Notes: generated by a model not told the origin, from the letters alone. A DNA stretch of 64,000 bases from Bradyrhizobium barranii subsp. barranii (GCF_017565645.3 NZ_CP086136.1:4695501-4759500), one strand, 5' to 3'; shown: positions 10,560 to 19,735, counted from the stretch's first letter. A program made the numbers and translations.

Positions 10560-11582
10560 ATGTCCCAAGCAAAACGCATCGTTCTCGCCGCGCGTCCCGT
10601 CGGCGAGCCAAAGCCGTCCGATTTCCGTATCGAGGAATTCGCGATTCCGGCGCCCGGTGCAGGTGAAGTCCTGCTGCGCACGATCTGGCTTTCGCTCGAT
10701 CCCTATATGCGCGGGCGCATGAGTGACGGTCCGTCCTACGCAGCACCTGTGCCGGTCGGCGGCGTGATGGAGGGCGAGGCGGTCAGCGAGGTCGCGGCCT
10801 CCAACAATCCTGATTTCGCCAAGGGCGACATCGTGCGAGCCCGTACCGGATGGCAGTCGCACGCAATCTCCAACGGCAAGGCCTTGATCAAGGTCGATCC
10901 GAAGCTCGGTCCAATCTCGACCTCCATCGGCGTGCTCGGCATGCCCGGCATGACCGCCTATACGGGCCTGCTCGAAATCGGCAAGCCGCAGGAAGGCGAG
11001 ACCGTCGTCGTCGCCGGTGCCTCCGGTGCGGTCGGCTCGGCCGTCGGCCAGATCGCGAAGATCAAGGGCGCGCGCGTGGTCGGCATCGCCGGCGGCAAGG
11101 ACAAGTGCGACTACGTGGTGAAAGAGCTCGGCTTTGACGAGTGTCTCGATCATCGTGAAATCGATTTCGCCGCGAAGCTGAAGTTTGCCTGCCCGAAAGG
11201 CATCGACGTCTATTTCGAGAATGTCGGCGGCGCCGTGTTCGAGGCGGTGTTCCCGCTGCTCAATCCGTTCGCGCGCGTGCCGGTCTGCGGCCTGATCGCC
11301 CATTACAACGACACCGAGGCCAAGCCGCCGAAATGGGCGGCCAGCATGATGCGCGCAACGCTGACCAAGCGGCTCACCTTCCGCGGCTTCATCGTCTCCG
11401 ACTTCGCCAACCGCCATGGCGACTTCCTGCGCGACATGTCCGGCTGGGTCCGTGACGGCAAGGTCAAGTACAAGGAGTTCGTCACCGAGGGCCTGGACAG
11501 CGCACCCGGCGCCTTCATGGGGCTCCTGAAGGGCGCCAATTTCGGCAAGCAGCTGGTGCGGGTCGGGCAAGATAAGGCGTAA
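10560..11582 (+). CDS. NADP-dependent oxidoreductase, zinc-independent MDR family (CurA-like)
   Basis: A 340-aa medium-chain dehydrogenase/reductase without the zinc ligands, similar to leukotriene B4 12-hydroxydehydrogenase/curcumin reductase (alkenal double-bond reductases using NADPH). Visible features: LSLDPYMRGRM near residue 50, the substrate-domain sequence GMPGMTAYTGLLEIG near residue 130, the nucleotide-binding loop VVAGASGAVGSAVGQIAK near 150-167, and YFENVGG near 220. The start at 10560 was chosen because GGAGG lies 5 bp upstream; an upstream in-frame ATG at 10533 lacks a site. Physiological substrate unknown. Confidence 0.9.
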   Translation: MSQAKRIVLAARPVGEPKPSDFRIEEFAIPAPGAGEVLLRTIWLSLDPYMRGRMSDGPSYAAPVPVGGVMEGEAVSEVAASNNPDFAKGDIVRARTGWQSHAISNGKALIKVDPKLGPISTSIGVLGMPGMTAYTGLLEIGKPQEGETVVVAGASGAVGSAVGQIAKIKGARVVGIAGGKDKCDYVVKELGFDECLDHREIDFAAKLKFACPKGIDVYFENVGGAVFEAVFPLLNPFARVPVCGLIAHYNDTEAKPPKWAASMMRATLTKRLTFRGFIVSDFANRHGDFLRDMSGWVRDGKVKYKEFVTEGLDSAPGAFMGLLKGANFGKQLVRVGQDKA

Positions 11583-11809
11583 GGCGTTTTGGGGTCGCGT
11601 GAGGAAAACGCGCCAGACTAGACGCTAGAGCCCCGGAACAGGGCTCTAGCTGCAAGGCCTAGTTGCAAAGGCGTCACACCCCGGACATCGATGGTTAACA
11701 AAGAGTGACCGATTGGCCACACCTGCCCGCAAAAGCCGCAGGTGTGACCGTCGGTTCATTGACGGCTGAGCGAAGGCATTGAATCATCGCGCATATTTTA
11801 GGTGCTGCG

Positions 11810-12106
11810 ATGTTAGAGATTGGTATTTTCAGCGTAATCCTTCTGGCTGCCGGCTATTGGGCGACCTTGTTTGTCATGGGCCGTCGCGACGACGTCATCC
11901 ATGGCAAGTTCGTCCACGTCGACGAGGAGGGCGATTTCACGCCAGCCGCGATGCCGGCGCCACCACCGCCATTCCCGAAGCGTCCGGGCAAAGCTGCGCA
12001 GCCTGACAAGGTCCAGCCTGCGAAGGCGGAGGCGAGGCCGGTGAACAGCGATGCGCTGCAATCGCTGCTGGCTGCGATCCAGCAGGATCTCAAGACCATC
12101 GCCTGA
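11810..12106 (+). CDS. Small membrane-anchored hypothetical protein
   Basis: A 98-aa product with an N-terminal transmembrane helix (about residues 5-23), then a charged segment, a proline-rich stretch (PAPPPPFPKRPGK near residues 48-60) and a C-terminal amphipathic helix ending LQSLLAAIQQDLKTIA. No catalytic motif is seen. The proline/alanine/lysine linker suggests an anchored periplasmic or cytoplasmic tether. It stands alone between the oxidoreductase and the convergent LacI gene. Coding potential is supported by codon bias and a clean single helix; function unknown. Confidence 0.6.
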   Translation: MLEIGIFSVILLAAGYWATLFVMGRRDDVIHGKFVHVDEEGDFTPAAMPAPPPPFPKRPGKAAQPDKVQPAKAEARPVNSDALQSLLAAIQQDLKTIA

Positions 12107-12115
12107 TCCGCAACC

Positions 12116-13180
12116 TCAAACGCTGCCGCGCTCGACCAGGAACAGTTCGACGGCGAGCCGCTGTTCGGCGCGTGGCGTGCCTGATAGCCGCGCCAGCAGC
12201 AGTTCGCCCGCGATCCGTCCCACAGCCGCCGCATCGAACGAGATGGTGGTGAGACCGGGCGTGATCTGATCGGCGACGTCGTTGTCGCCGAAGCCGAGCA
12301 GCGCCAGATCGCGCGGCACCGAGAGGCCGCGGGCGCGGGCCTCGATCAGCGCGCCGGTCGCAAGCAGATCGTTGGCGCAGAACACCGCATCGACGTCGCC
12401 GCCGCGTTCGAGCAGGGCGGTGAAGGCGGCGCGGCCGTCGGCCAGTCCCGTGATCTCACCGACGCCGATCTCGTGGACGATCTCGAGGCCCAGCTGTGCC
12501 GCTGCGTTCTGAAATCCGTCGCGGCGGAGTGCGCCACGGCCGCTGCCGCGTCCGATGAAGGCGACGCGGCGATGTCCAGCTTCAGCCAGCCTGCGCGCCG
12601 CCATCGCGCCGGCATCCGCATTGGGCAGGCCGACCAGCATGTCGATGGGGTCGCGCGGAAACGCCCAGGTCTCGATCACGGGAATGCCGAGCTCGAGCAG
12701 CGCGGCACGATTCTCCTCGAGCTCGATCACGCCGGTGAACATCACCGCTGCGGGGCGGATGCCGCGCAGCGACTGGATCATCGCGACTTCCTTGGCATAG
12801 GAGTAGGAGGTCTGGCCGACCAGCACCTCGAAGCCTTCCGGCTCCAGCGCGGCGGCGAAGCTGCGCACCGCTAGGCCGAACTGCTGGCTGAGGATGTTCG
12901 AGACGAAGGCCATCACCACGTTCGAGCGCCCCGAGCGCAGCGCGCGCGCATGCGGATTGGAGGCGTAGCCGGTCGCCTCGATCACTTCGAGGATGCGTTC
13001 GCGAGTCTCGCGATTGACCTTCTCGGGGTGGCGTAGCACCCGCGACACCGTGATCGGCGCGACGCCGGCGCGCTCCGCGACTTCCTCGATGCGCGGCGGC
13101 CGCCCGCTCGCGCTGGCGCGGCCGGGCGGCGCTGGAATGCGCACAACGTCGTCATAGGTCGGCTTTGCCGGATCGGTCAT
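12116..13180 (-). CDS. LacI-family transcriptional regulator
   Basis: A 354-aa repressor-type protein. The DNA-binding domain lies near residues 28-75 and reads RIEEVAERAGVAPITVSRVL with the hinge-helix region YASNPHARALRSGRS; a periplasmic-binding-like sensor domain follows. An extra about 25 residues precede the helix-turn-helix. It is the last gene of the minus-strand operon starting at 18751, 41 bp after the deacylase gene. The 18-bp palindrome at 18799 is a natural operator candidate, so the protein probably represses its own operon and responds to a substrate or product of the pathway. Confidence 0.9.
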   Translation of the reverse strand: MTDPAKPTYDDVVRIPAPPGRASASGRPPRIEEVAERAGVAPITVSRVLRHPEKVNRETRERILEVIEATGYASNPHARALRSGRSNVVMAFVSNILSQQFGLAVRSFAAALEPEGFEVLVGQTSYSYAKEVAMIQSLRGIRPAAVMFTGVIELEENRAALLELGIPVIETWAFPRDPIDMLVGLPNADAGAMAARRLAEAGHRRVAFIGRGSGRGALRRDGFQNAAAQLGLEIVHEIGVGEITGLADGRAAFTALLERGGDVDAVFCANDLLATGALIEARARGLSVPRDLALLGFGDNDVADQITPGLTTISFDAAAVGRIAGELLLARLSGTPRAEQRLAVELFLVERGSV

Positions 13181-13221
13181 CGAATCCCGAGTGTAATCGC
13201 AGTCGGTATCGTCTCCAAAAC

Positions 13222-14250
13222 TCAGCGCGCCGGCAGCTCGTCTCGCAACAGCGCGCGGCCGACCTGGACCAGGCAGTCGCCGCTCTGGCTGTCGGTGTGC
13301 AGGCGCTGCGAGATCACGATGCCGTCGGCGGGGAAGCGCAACGCCTCTTCCGGCAACTCCGGGCGCTCGAAATCATGGTACCAGCCGGCGACGTCGCCGG
13401 CCGCAACCCGCGTGCCGACCATGACGGCGGGCTCGAACCAGCCGCGCCGCGTCGCGAACACCGCCTGCGCATGGCTTTGCAGCGCCAGCAATTCGGTGGC
13501 GCGCTCGACCGGCGCATGCGGCCCCAGCACCGGCGCCTGGACGAGGCCGAGCGCGAGCAACAGCCGGTCGATCGCGCGTGCCGTGAGCGCCATGGTCTGC
13601 GGCGTGACGGTGCCGCCGCCGCCGAATTCACCGGAGAGCCCGATCGCGCCGGCGCGTGCAGCCGCGGCCATCGAGGTCGGAGCGGTCGCGCCGTTTTCCG
13701 CGACGAAGGCGAAGGGCATCCCCAACCCCTCCATCAGGCGCAGCGCGTGGCCGAACATCTCGGGCGTGCCCTGCCGCTCGATCAGCGCGCAAGGCACATG
13801 CGCCATCGAGGTGCCGCCGGAATGGATGTCGAAGACGACTTCGTGCCGCGGAAACAGCTCGTGCTCGAGGAAGTGCGCAAGCCGGAACGTCGGCGTGCCC
13901 GCGGCATCGCCGGGGAAGGCGCGGTTGAGGTTGCCTTCGTCGAGCGGCGAGCGGCGGCGCGCGGCCATCACGGCCGGCCAATTGGCGAAGGGCAGGATGG
14001 TGATCTCGCCTTTGACGTCCTTTGCATCGAGCCGGCGATACAGCCGTGTCAGCGCGATCTCGCCCTCATATTCGTCGCCGTGATTGCCGGCCATCAAAAG
14101 CAGTTTTGGCCCGGCGCCGTTCTTGATCCGGAAGATCGGGATCTTGAGCTGGTAGTAGGGGGAGCGATCGATCGAGAAGGGAATGCCGAGATGGCCCGAC
14201 CATTTCTGGTCTTTCTCGAAATCGATCTCGTGGAAAAGTCCGGTATGCAT
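13222..14250 (-). CDS. Succinylglutamate desuccinylase/aspartoacylase-family zinc deacylase (DoeB-like)
   Basis: A 342-aa M14-type metallohydrolase that would remove an N-acyl group from an amino acid. Zinc ligands are visible in AGNHGDEYEG near residue 60 (H and E) and FDIHSGG near 150 (H). The sequence around ANWPAVMAARRRSPLDEGNLNRAFPG is conserved in the DoeB branch, which deacetylates N-acetyl-2,4-diaminobutyrate in ectoine breakdown. The start at 14250 (MHTGLF) was chosen; a longer frame to 14289 adds a non-conserved leader. The operon with an amino-acid transporter and PLP enzyme suggests use of an acylated or modified amino acid. The exact substrate is open. Confidence 0.8.
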   Translation of the reverse strand: MHTGLFHEIDFEKDQKWSGHLGIPFSIDRSPYYQLKIPIFRIKNGAGPKLLLMAGNHGDEYEGEIALTRLYRRLDAKDVKGEITILPFANWPAVMAARRRSPLDEGNLNRAFPGDAAGTPTFRLAHFLEHELFPRHEVVFDIHSGGTSMAHVPCALIERQGTPEMFGHALRLMEGLGMPFAFVAENGATAPTSMAAAARAGAIGLSGEFGGGGTVTPQTMALTARAIDRLLLALGLVQAPVLGPHAPVERATELLALQSHAQAVFATRRGWFEPAVMVGTRVAAGDVAGWYHDFERPELPEEALRFPADGIVISQRLHTDSQSGDCLVQVGRALLRDELPAR

Positions 14251-14312
14251 GGCTTGCCTCGCGGCCGCGCCGTCGCCGGCGCCGGCCAAAGGTTGAAAGG
14301 GTGGCGGTGCCT

Positions 14313-14657
14313 TTAAAGCAAGGCGACCGCGGTCATCTCGACGCGCAGGTCGGGATCGGCGAGGCGGGCTTCGACGCAGGCGCGCGCCGGCGGGTTGGCC
14401 GGATCGATCCAGGCATCGTAAACCGAGTTCATGGTGTCGAAGTCGGTGATATGAGGCAGGAAGACGTTGACCGCGATCAGCTTGGAGCGGTCCGATCCGG
14501 CCTCCTTCAGCAGCGCGTCGATCTTGGCGAGCACCTGCTGGGTCTGCGACACGATGCCGGCCTTGCGGTCGTCAGCGACCTGGCCGGCGATGTGCACCAT
14601 ACCGCCGGCGGCGACGGCCTGGCTCATGCGCGAGCCGACGACGTAACGTTTGATCAT
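14313..14657 (-). CDS. RidA/YjgF-family protein
   Basis: A 114-aa member of the RidA family, which hydrolyses reactive enamine/imine intermediates released by PLP enzymes. Features: VHIAGQVADD near residue 25, an Asn-Val-Phe-Leu-Pro block, and the C-terminal ARACVEARLADPDLRVEMTAVA with the Arg and Glu usually seen in this fold. The ATG at 14657 has a GAGGAG ribosome site; the longer frame to 14690 is not supported. It sits between a binding protein and a deacylase in an operon headed by a PLP enzyme, which fits a role in clearing imines made by that enzyme. Confidence 0.9.
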   Translation of the reverse strand: MIKRYVVGSRMSQAVAAGGMVHIAGQVADDRKAGIVSQTQQVLAKIDALLKEAGSDRSKLIAVNVFLPHITDFDTMNSVYDAWIDPANPPARACVEARLADPDLRVEMTAVALL

Positions 14658-14715
14658 CTCAAAATTCTCCTCGTGAAGCTTGGCTCCCACATTGGTGCGG
14701 GAGCCGTGTGCTAGT

Positions 14716-15513
14716 TCACAGCGTCGGCAGCGTCTGCTCTTCCTTGAACCATTTCAGCTGAAGTGCGCCGAGCTTGCCGTTGAGCTTGTTGAAGAAGATG
14801 TCGGTGTTGATCCAGTTGAGCAAGTTCTGCTCGCCCTGGCGCACGCCGACATGGGCTGGCGACTGGCGGATCAGGAATTTCAGCTCGACCTCCTTGGTCG
14901 GGTTCTGGTCCTGAACCTTCAACGCGATGGCACTGTTCTCGGCAAAGGTGTCGGCTTGTCCTGCGAGAAACGCGGCGAGCGCGGCCGGCGTGTCCTCGAA
15001 GCGCACCAGCTTCACCTTCGGCGCGTTGTCGGTGAGCCAGACGTCGAGCGTCGAGCCCTTGGCCACCGCAACGCTGCGGCCATCGAGATTGTCGGGCTTC
15101 TTGCCGGTCGCGGCCGGAATTGCCTTGGCGCCATAGACGCCGAGATTCACCACCGCATAGGGCTGCGAGAACATCACCTGCTGGGCGCGCTCGGGCGTCG
15201 CGCCGAGGCCCGCGATCAGGATATCGATCTTGTCCGAGAGCAGGCTCGGGATGCGCGCTGCGCCCGTCACCGGCACGAGCTCGAGCTTCACGCCCATGTC
15301 GGCGGCGATCAGCCGCGCGAGATCAGCGTCCAAGCCCGCGATCTCGCCCTGGTCGTCCTTGAAGCCCCACGGCGCGGCATCGGTCAGGAGGCCGACGCGC
15401 AGCTTGCCCGCGCCGAGCACGTCCTGGAGCTTGTCGGCCTGTGCGAGGGTGGGGGCAGCGAGCACGGCGAGCGCGGTGGCTGCAATCGCAAAGAGGGACT
15501 TCAGTTGTCTCAT
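14716..15513 (-). CDS. Amino-acid ABC transporter substrate-binding protein
   Basis: A 265-aa periplasmic binding protein (SBP_bac_3, polar amino-acid type). It has a signal peptide (MRQLKSLFAIAATALAVLAA, cleaved near LAQA), the family start LRVGLLTDAAPWGFKDDQGEIAGLDADLARLIA, and typical hinge regions (GLGATPERAQQVMFSQPY). The start at 15513 has an AGGAGAG site 4-5 bp upstream; the longer frame to 15687 is rejected. It works with the ATPase and permeases encoded immediately upstream in the operon. Confidence 0.92.
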   Translation of the reverse strand: MRQLKSLFAIAATALAVLAAPTLAQADKLQDVLGAGKLRVGLLTDAAPWGFKDDQGEIAGLDADLARLIAADMGVKLELVPVTGAARIPSLLSDKIDILIAGLGATPERAQQVMFSQPYAVVNLGVYGAKAIPAATGKKPDNLDGRSVAVAKGSTLDVWLTDNAPKVKLVRFEDTPAALAAFLAGQADTFAENSAIALKVQDQNPTKEVELKFLIRQSPAHVGVRQGEQNLLNWINTDIFFNKLNGKLGALQLKWFKEEQTLPTL

Positions 15514-15544
15514 GACTCTCTCCTGGTGGCGGATGGCTGGTTGA

Positions 15545-16273
15545 TCATTTGGCGGACGCGATGAAGCTAGCGAGCTCGGGGGTTTCAGGATTGGCGAACA
15601 GTTTTGCCGGTGGGCCCTGTTCCCAGACGCGCCCCTGATGCATGAAGACGATGCGGTTGGCGACGTTGCGGGCAAAGCCCATCTCATGGGTGACGAGGAT
15701 CATCGTCATGCCCTGCTTCGCCATCGCCTCCATCACCTTCAACACTTCGCCGACGAGCTCGGGGTCGAGCGCGGAGGTGACCTCGTCGAACAGCATGAGG
15801 TGAGGGGCCATCGCGAGGCAGCGCGCGATGGCGACGCGCTGCTGCTGGCCGCCGGAGAGCTGCTCCGGCCAGGCGTCGATCTTGTCGGCGAGGCCGACGC
15901 GGGTCAGCACATCTTCCGCCAGTGCACGCGCTTTCGCTTTGTCGGTGCGGCCGGTGAGGAGCGGGGCGAGCGTGATGTTGCGCTCGACTTTCAGATGCGG
16001 AAACAAGTTGAAAGCCTGGAACACGATGCCGACGCGCTGACGGAATGCCTTCAGGTCAGGCATCCTGGCGTGGACCTTCTCACCCTCGACGCGGATCTCG
16101 CCGGAATCGACGCTCTCCAGTGCATTGATGCAGCGGAGCAGGGTCGACTTGCCCGAGCCGGAGCGGCCGATGATCGTGACGATCTCGCCTTCCTCGACGT
16201 CGAGCGAGACGCCCTTGAGCACCTCGACCTTGCCGAATGTCTTGTGCACGTCGCGGATTTCAACGAGAGCCAT
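15545..16273 (-). CDS. Amino-acid ABC transporter ATP-binding protein
   Basis: A 242-aa GlnQ/HisP-type ATPase. Walker [13 protein letters not shown] near residue 36, Q-loop in FQAFNLFPH, signature [13 protein letters not shown] near 140, Walker [15 protein letters not shown] near 160, and the switch His in [10 protein letters not shown]. It overlaps the 3' end of the downstream-numbered permease gene by 14 bp, so translation is probably coupled. It powers uptake for the adjacent binding protein and permeases. Confidence 0.95.
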   Translation of the reverse strand: MALVEIRDVHKTFGKVEVLKGVSLDVEEGEIVTIIGRSGSGKSTLLRCINALESVDSGEIRVEGEKVHARMPDLKAFRQRVGIVFQAFNLFPHLKVERNITLAPLLTGRTDKAKARALAEDVLTRVGLADKIDAWPEQLSGGQQQRVAIARCLAMAPHLMLFDEVTSALDPELVGEVLKVMEAMAKQGMTMILVTHEMGFARNVANRIVFMHQGRVWEQGPPAKLFANPETPELASFIASAK

Positions 16274-16910
16274 CGAGGCGGGCCTCCAGGGAGCGGGACC
16301 AGAGCGTGAGCGGCAGGCACAGCGCGAAATAGATCGCGGCGACCAGCGCGTAGGTGAGCAGCGGCTGGAACGTCGCCGCGCTCACCACTTGGCCTGCGCG
16401 GGCAAGCTCGACGAAGCCGAGGATCGAGGCGAGCGAGGTGCCCTTGATCAGCTGCACCAGGAAGCCGACGGTCGGCGGCAGCGACAGCCGCAGCGCCTGC
16501 GCCGCGATGATGTGGCGGAATTGCTGCCAGGCGGAGAGGCCGAGACAGCTGCCTGCCTCCCATTGCGCCTGCTTCACGGCTTCCAGCCCGCCGCGCCAGA
16601 TCTCGCCGAGGAAGGCGGCGGTGTAGAGCGTGTAGGCGACGGTGACGGCAACGAGGGCCGGCACCTGGATGCCCAGGAACATCGGCATGCCGAAATAGAA
16701 GAAGAACAGCAGCCCGAGCAGCGGCACGCTTTGGACGATCTGGATGCACGCCGCCATCGTCCAGCGCAGGCCGGCGAAGCGGCTGATGCGGCCCGTGGCG
16801 AACGCCAGCGCCAGCGGCGCACCGAAGGCGAGCGCGAGCACGACCAGCGCAACGGTCCAGCGCAGCGCCGCGAACAGCGAGACGAAATCGATGAGGGTGA
16901 AGGATCGCAT
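16260..16910 (-). CDS. Amino-acid ABC transporter permease (HisM/GlnP type)
   Basis: A 216-aa inner-membrane permease with about five helices. The EAA loop, which contacts the ATPase, reads EAGSCLGLSAWQQFRHIIAAQALRLSLPP near residues 130-160. It begins 10 bp after the stop of the second permease gene. With its partner at 16921 it would form the heterodimeric channel. The ligand cannot be told from sequence. Confidence 0.92.
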   Translation of the reverse strand: MRSFTLIDFVSLFAALRWTVALVVLALAFGAPLALAFATGRISRFAGLRWTMAACIQIVQSVPLLGLLFFFYFGMPMFLGIQVPALVAVTVAYTLYTAAFLGEIWRGGLEAVKQAQWEAGSCLGLSAWQQFRHIIAAQALRLSLPPTVGFLVQLIKGTSLASILGFVELARAGQVVSAATFQPLLTYALVAAIYFALCLPLTLWSRSLEARLDGSR

Positions 16911-16920
16911 CGCCTTGTCC

Positions 16921-17580
16921 TCAGCGCCGCCGCGGCCAGCGGAAGGCCGCCAGACCGATGATGGCGAACAGCGCCTTGAACGACATCGCCATCGTGAAAT
17001 AGACGACGCAGATCACCGCATAGACCTCGAAGCTGCGATAGGTGCGGCTCTCGATGAAGCCCGCGACATGGAACAGCTCGTCGGCGGCGACCTGCGAGGC
17101 GAGCGAGGTGCCGAGCAGCAGCAGGACGAACTGGCTGGTCACGGCCGGATAGGCGTTGCGCAGCGCCGGCGGCAGCAGGATGTGGCGAAACACCTGCCAG
17201 CCCGACAGGCCAAGGCACTGGCCGGCCTCGATCTGGTTCTTCGGCACGGAGTCGAGGCCGGCACGGATGATCTCGACCGAGTAGGCCCCGAAATAGAGCG
17301 ACAGCGCGACGGCGGCGGCTTCGAACGCCGGCAGCTTCAAGCCGAAGTTCGGCAGCACGAAGAAGACGATGAAGATCTGGATCAGCGACGGCGTGTTGCG
17401 GAACAGCTCGATGTAGCCGCGCACCAGCCAGCGCAGCGGCGTGATGCGGCCGTTCAGCGCGACCGCGCCGGCAACGCCGATCAGGAGCCCGGCCAGCGCC
17501 GCGATCACCGTCAGCTCGAGCGTGACGATGGCCCCGTCGATGAGCTGGTTCTGATAGCGCCACAGCGGCAGGAAATTCAT
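16921..17580 (-). CDS. Amino-acid ABC transporter permease (HisQ/GlnP type)
   Basis: A 219-aa permease, paralogous to the neighbour at 16260. The N-terminal helix region (LIDGAIVTLELTVIAALAGL) is the usual His/Glu/Gln/Arg/opine permease start, and the EAA loop reads IEAGQCLGLSGWQVFRHILLPPALR near residue 125. It starts 13 bp after the PLP-enzyme gene, in the same operon. Confidence 0.92.
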   Translation of the reverse strand: MNFLPLWRYQNQLIDGAIVTLELTVIAALAGLLIGVAGAVALNGRITPLRWLVRGYIELFRNTPSLIQIFIVFFVLPNFGLKLPAFEAAAVALSLYFGAYSVEIIRAGLDSVPKNQIEAGQCLGLSGWQVFRHILLPPALRNAYPAVTSQFVLLLLGTSLASQVAADELFHVAGFIESRTYRSFEVYAVICVVYFTMAMSFKALFAIIGLAAFRWPRRR

Positions 17581-17593
17581 CGCGCGAGCCGCC

Positions 17594-18751
17594 TCAGCCG
17601 AACTGAGTGGGGAGGGCGCGCGTCACGACGCCGTCGGCGTCGAGGCCGAGGATGACGCGCCAGCGGTCGAGGCAGGTGCAGGGATGCGAGATGCCGAAGG
17701 CGATGATGTCGCCGACCGCAAGCGTGCCATCGGGCGCAACGGACAGGAACGCATGCTGGTCATTGAGACGGGTGACCGACAAGGTCTCGGCGAGCCCCTG
17801 CTGCGCGACGCTGTCGCGGAAGACGCGCAGCGGCACCGGCAATCCCTGATCGAAGGAAGCATCGCGCATGCCGAAGCCAGCGATCGCGAGGCCTGCCTCC
17901 GGCCGCGACAACACTTCGGCCCAAAGTGTCAACGCAGGCCGGAAACCCTCGGCCGCCGAGTGCCGCGCGCCGTCGACGACGTCGAAATAGGCCGAGCCGC
18001 CGGCGCTGATGATCAGCGGCCGGCCCGGAGCAGCATGACGTACCAGCGCGAAGGCCTCGATGGTGCGCTCCATCAGCGCCGCGATCGCGCGCATCGTCTC
18101 GTCGGCATCGGGCGTTGCGACCGCGCCTTCGTAAGTGGCGACACCGCCGAGCAGGAGGCCGTCGGCCGCGAGCACGGCCGCGATCGTCGCTTCGACCGCG
18201 GCGCGATCTCGCGCGCCGGCGCGGCCCGCACCGAGCTCGACCAGCACGGACAATTCGCGGCGGTCCGCAATCCGCGCCGCTTCCGCCAGTGCTGCGACCG
18301 CCGCCTGTGAATCCGCGAAGGCGTGAAATTCGACGTCGGGATAGGCGCCGAGCAACGCGCCGAGCCGCCGGCCGGCCGCGAGGCCGCCGATTTCGTTGGC
18401 CAGCAGCAGGCGCCGCTCGCCGCTCGCGAGCAGCACGGCGGCCTGCTGGATGTTGGCAACCGTCGTGCCCCAGGCCCCGGCCTCGCGCAGCGATCGCGCG
18501 AGCTCCGGCGACATCGGCGTCTTGGCGTGGGGCGCAACGGCAACGCCGGCGCTCTTGCACCAGCGCAGGAAGAGGTCGCGATTGGCCGCGAAGGCGGCTC
18601 CATCGAGGGTGAGGGCGGGCAAAGCGAGATCGCCGCGGGAGGGCTGCCAATCCTGGCCGGCGATCTCCTCGATCGGCAGGCCATCGACCAAGGGAATGCC
18701 CCGCGTGGTCGTTGAAAGACGTTGGCTCTCCCACCGGGACAAGAACTGCAT
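17594..18751 (-). CDS. PLP-dependent D-threonine aldolase/alanine racemase-fold enzyme
   Basis: A 385-aa fold-type III PLP enzyme. The PLP lysine is probably in APHAKTPMSP near residue 77; GTTVANIQQAAVLLASG and the C-terminal metal-site stretch HAFLSVAPDGTLAVGDIIAFGISHPCTC (His and Cys ligands) match the D-serine dehydratase/D-threonine aldolase (DSD1-like) group, often annotated amino acid deaminase/aldolase. It is the first gene of the operon and lies about 50 bp downstream of the LacI-type palindrome. With RidA and the deacylase it suggests catabolism of a D- or beta-hydroxy amino acid or a derivative. The specific reaction is not known. Confidence 0.82.
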   Translation of the reverse strand: MQFLSRWESQRLSTTTRGIPLVDGLPIEEIAGQDWQPSRGDLALPALTLDGAAFAANRDLFLRWCKSAGVAVAPHAKTPMSPELARSLREAGAWGTTVANIQQAAVLLASGERRLLLANEIGGLAAGRRLGALLGAYPDVEFHAFADSQAAVAALAEAARIADRRELSVLVELGAGRAGARDRAAVEATIAAVLAADGLLLGGVATYEGAVATPDADETMRAIAALMERTIEAFALVRHAAPGRPLIISAGGSAYFDVVDGARHSAAEGFRPALTLWAEVLSRPEAGLAIAGFGMRDASFDQGLPVPLRVFRDSVAQQGLAETLSVTRLNDQHAFLSVAPDGTLAVGDIIAFGISHPCTCLDRWRVILGLDADGVVTRALPTQFG

Positions 18752-18798
18752 CGTCGCTCCCTCAGCGGCCCCTCGACCGCCAAGGAACGATATGTCGG

Positions 18799-18816
18799 AA
18801 TGACAACGTTGTCATT
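18799..18816. promoter_or_regulatory. Predicted LacI-family operator
   Basis: AATGACAACGTTGTCATT is a perfect 18-bp palindrome with a central CG, the symmetry typical of LacI-family operators. It lies 48-65 bp upstream of the first gene (start 18751) of an operon whose last gene encodes a LacI-family regulator. A repressor bound here would overlap the expected promoter. Assignment to that regulator is inferred from position and symmetry. Confidence 0.72.
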
Positions 18817-18892
18817 AGGGGATTCTAGCCAATCTCGGCGCGAATTCGATGCAATGAGGTAATTAGGTAAGGTATTGTGCCCGTGAATTGGG

Positions 18893-19735
18893 CTAGTGCT
18901 CGCCGCCCATCTGGGCGAGCAGCTCCTCGATATCGACATCGACCTGGCCCGCGGCCCTGACATGACGAACTTCAAGACTGCTCGGACGGAAGCGGTATTC
19001 GACGAGCCCGACTTCCTTGATCGCGATGCGGTCCTGGCGCGCGTCGTTGATCCTGAAGCCGGCCGACGGCGCCCAGACGTGGCGGGTGTGGCGGTAGGTG
19101 AAGTCGCGCCGCTGGTGCACGTGCCCGCTGGCGATGAGGCGCAGGTCCACTGTCGAGAACATCTCGATCAGGCGCGCGCGTGCCGGCTGCGGCACGTAGC
19201 GGATCGAGGTCTCCGGCGTCTCGGGGTCGTCGGGCAGGTTGAGAAACATCGGCTTGTGCACGAACAGCGCGATCGGCCTGCCGTTGATGCGCGCCATTTC
19301 CCGGGACAACCAGTCGAACTGCTCAGCCTCGAAGGCGAGCCCGGAATTCATCACCAGCGAGTTGAGGCCGATGAAGTGCCAGCCGGCCGCTTCGAACGAC
19401 CAATGGTCTTCGCCGATGATGTCGCGGAATTGTTGGCGGTGCTTTTCCTCGACCGGCGGCTTGGGCGCAGGCCCGCTCGCGGTTGGATTGTCGCCGATGT
19501 CGTGATTACCGGGGAGGTAGCGGCAGGCGACGGGCAGGGCGTCGTGCCGGCTCTTGGCGAATTCGACATCGTCGCGACTTGTCGGCCCGTCGAAGGAGAC
19601 GTCGCCGGTGTTGACGACGAGGTCGGGCCTATCAGCGTCGATGTGTTCGCTGACGCGATCGAAGTTGGCGATCAGGCCGGGGAAGCGCCGGCCGAGATGG
19701 GTGTCGGAAATCTGCGTGAGGCGAAATTCGGACAT
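18893..19735 (-). CDS. Calcineurin-like metallophosphoesterase
   Basis: A 280-aa phosphoesterase with the five metal-binding motifs of the family: ISDTHLG near residue 8, VNTGDVSFDGP, YLPGNHDIGDN, HKPMFLN and SGHVHQRRDF. It is closest in pattern to the Icc/3',5'-cyclic-nucleotide phosphodiesterase-like group (class III), but the substrate is not certain. The start at 19735 (MSEFRLTQISDTH) places motif I at the usual distance; the longer frame to 19795 is not conserved. A single gene, 142 bp upstream of the catabolic operon promoter and in the same direction. Confidence 0.88.
   Translation of the reverse strand: MSEFRLTQISDTHLGRRFPGLIANFDRVSEHIDADRPDLVVNTGDVSFDGPTSRDDVEFAKSRHDALPVACRYLPGNHDIGDNPTASGPAPKPPVEEKHRQQFRDIIGEDHWSFEAAGWHFIGLNSLVMNSGLAFEAEQFDWLSREMARINGRPIALFVHKPMFLNLPDDPETPETSIRYVPQPARARLIEMFSTVDLRLIASGHVHQRRDFTYRHTRHVWAPSAGFRINDARQDRIAIKEVGLVEYRFRPSSLEVRHVRAAGQVDVDIEELLAQMGGEH

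Noticed and set aside
13165..14316. A 383-codon plus-strand frame
   Set aside because: Antisense to the zinc deacylase, which has clear metal motifs.
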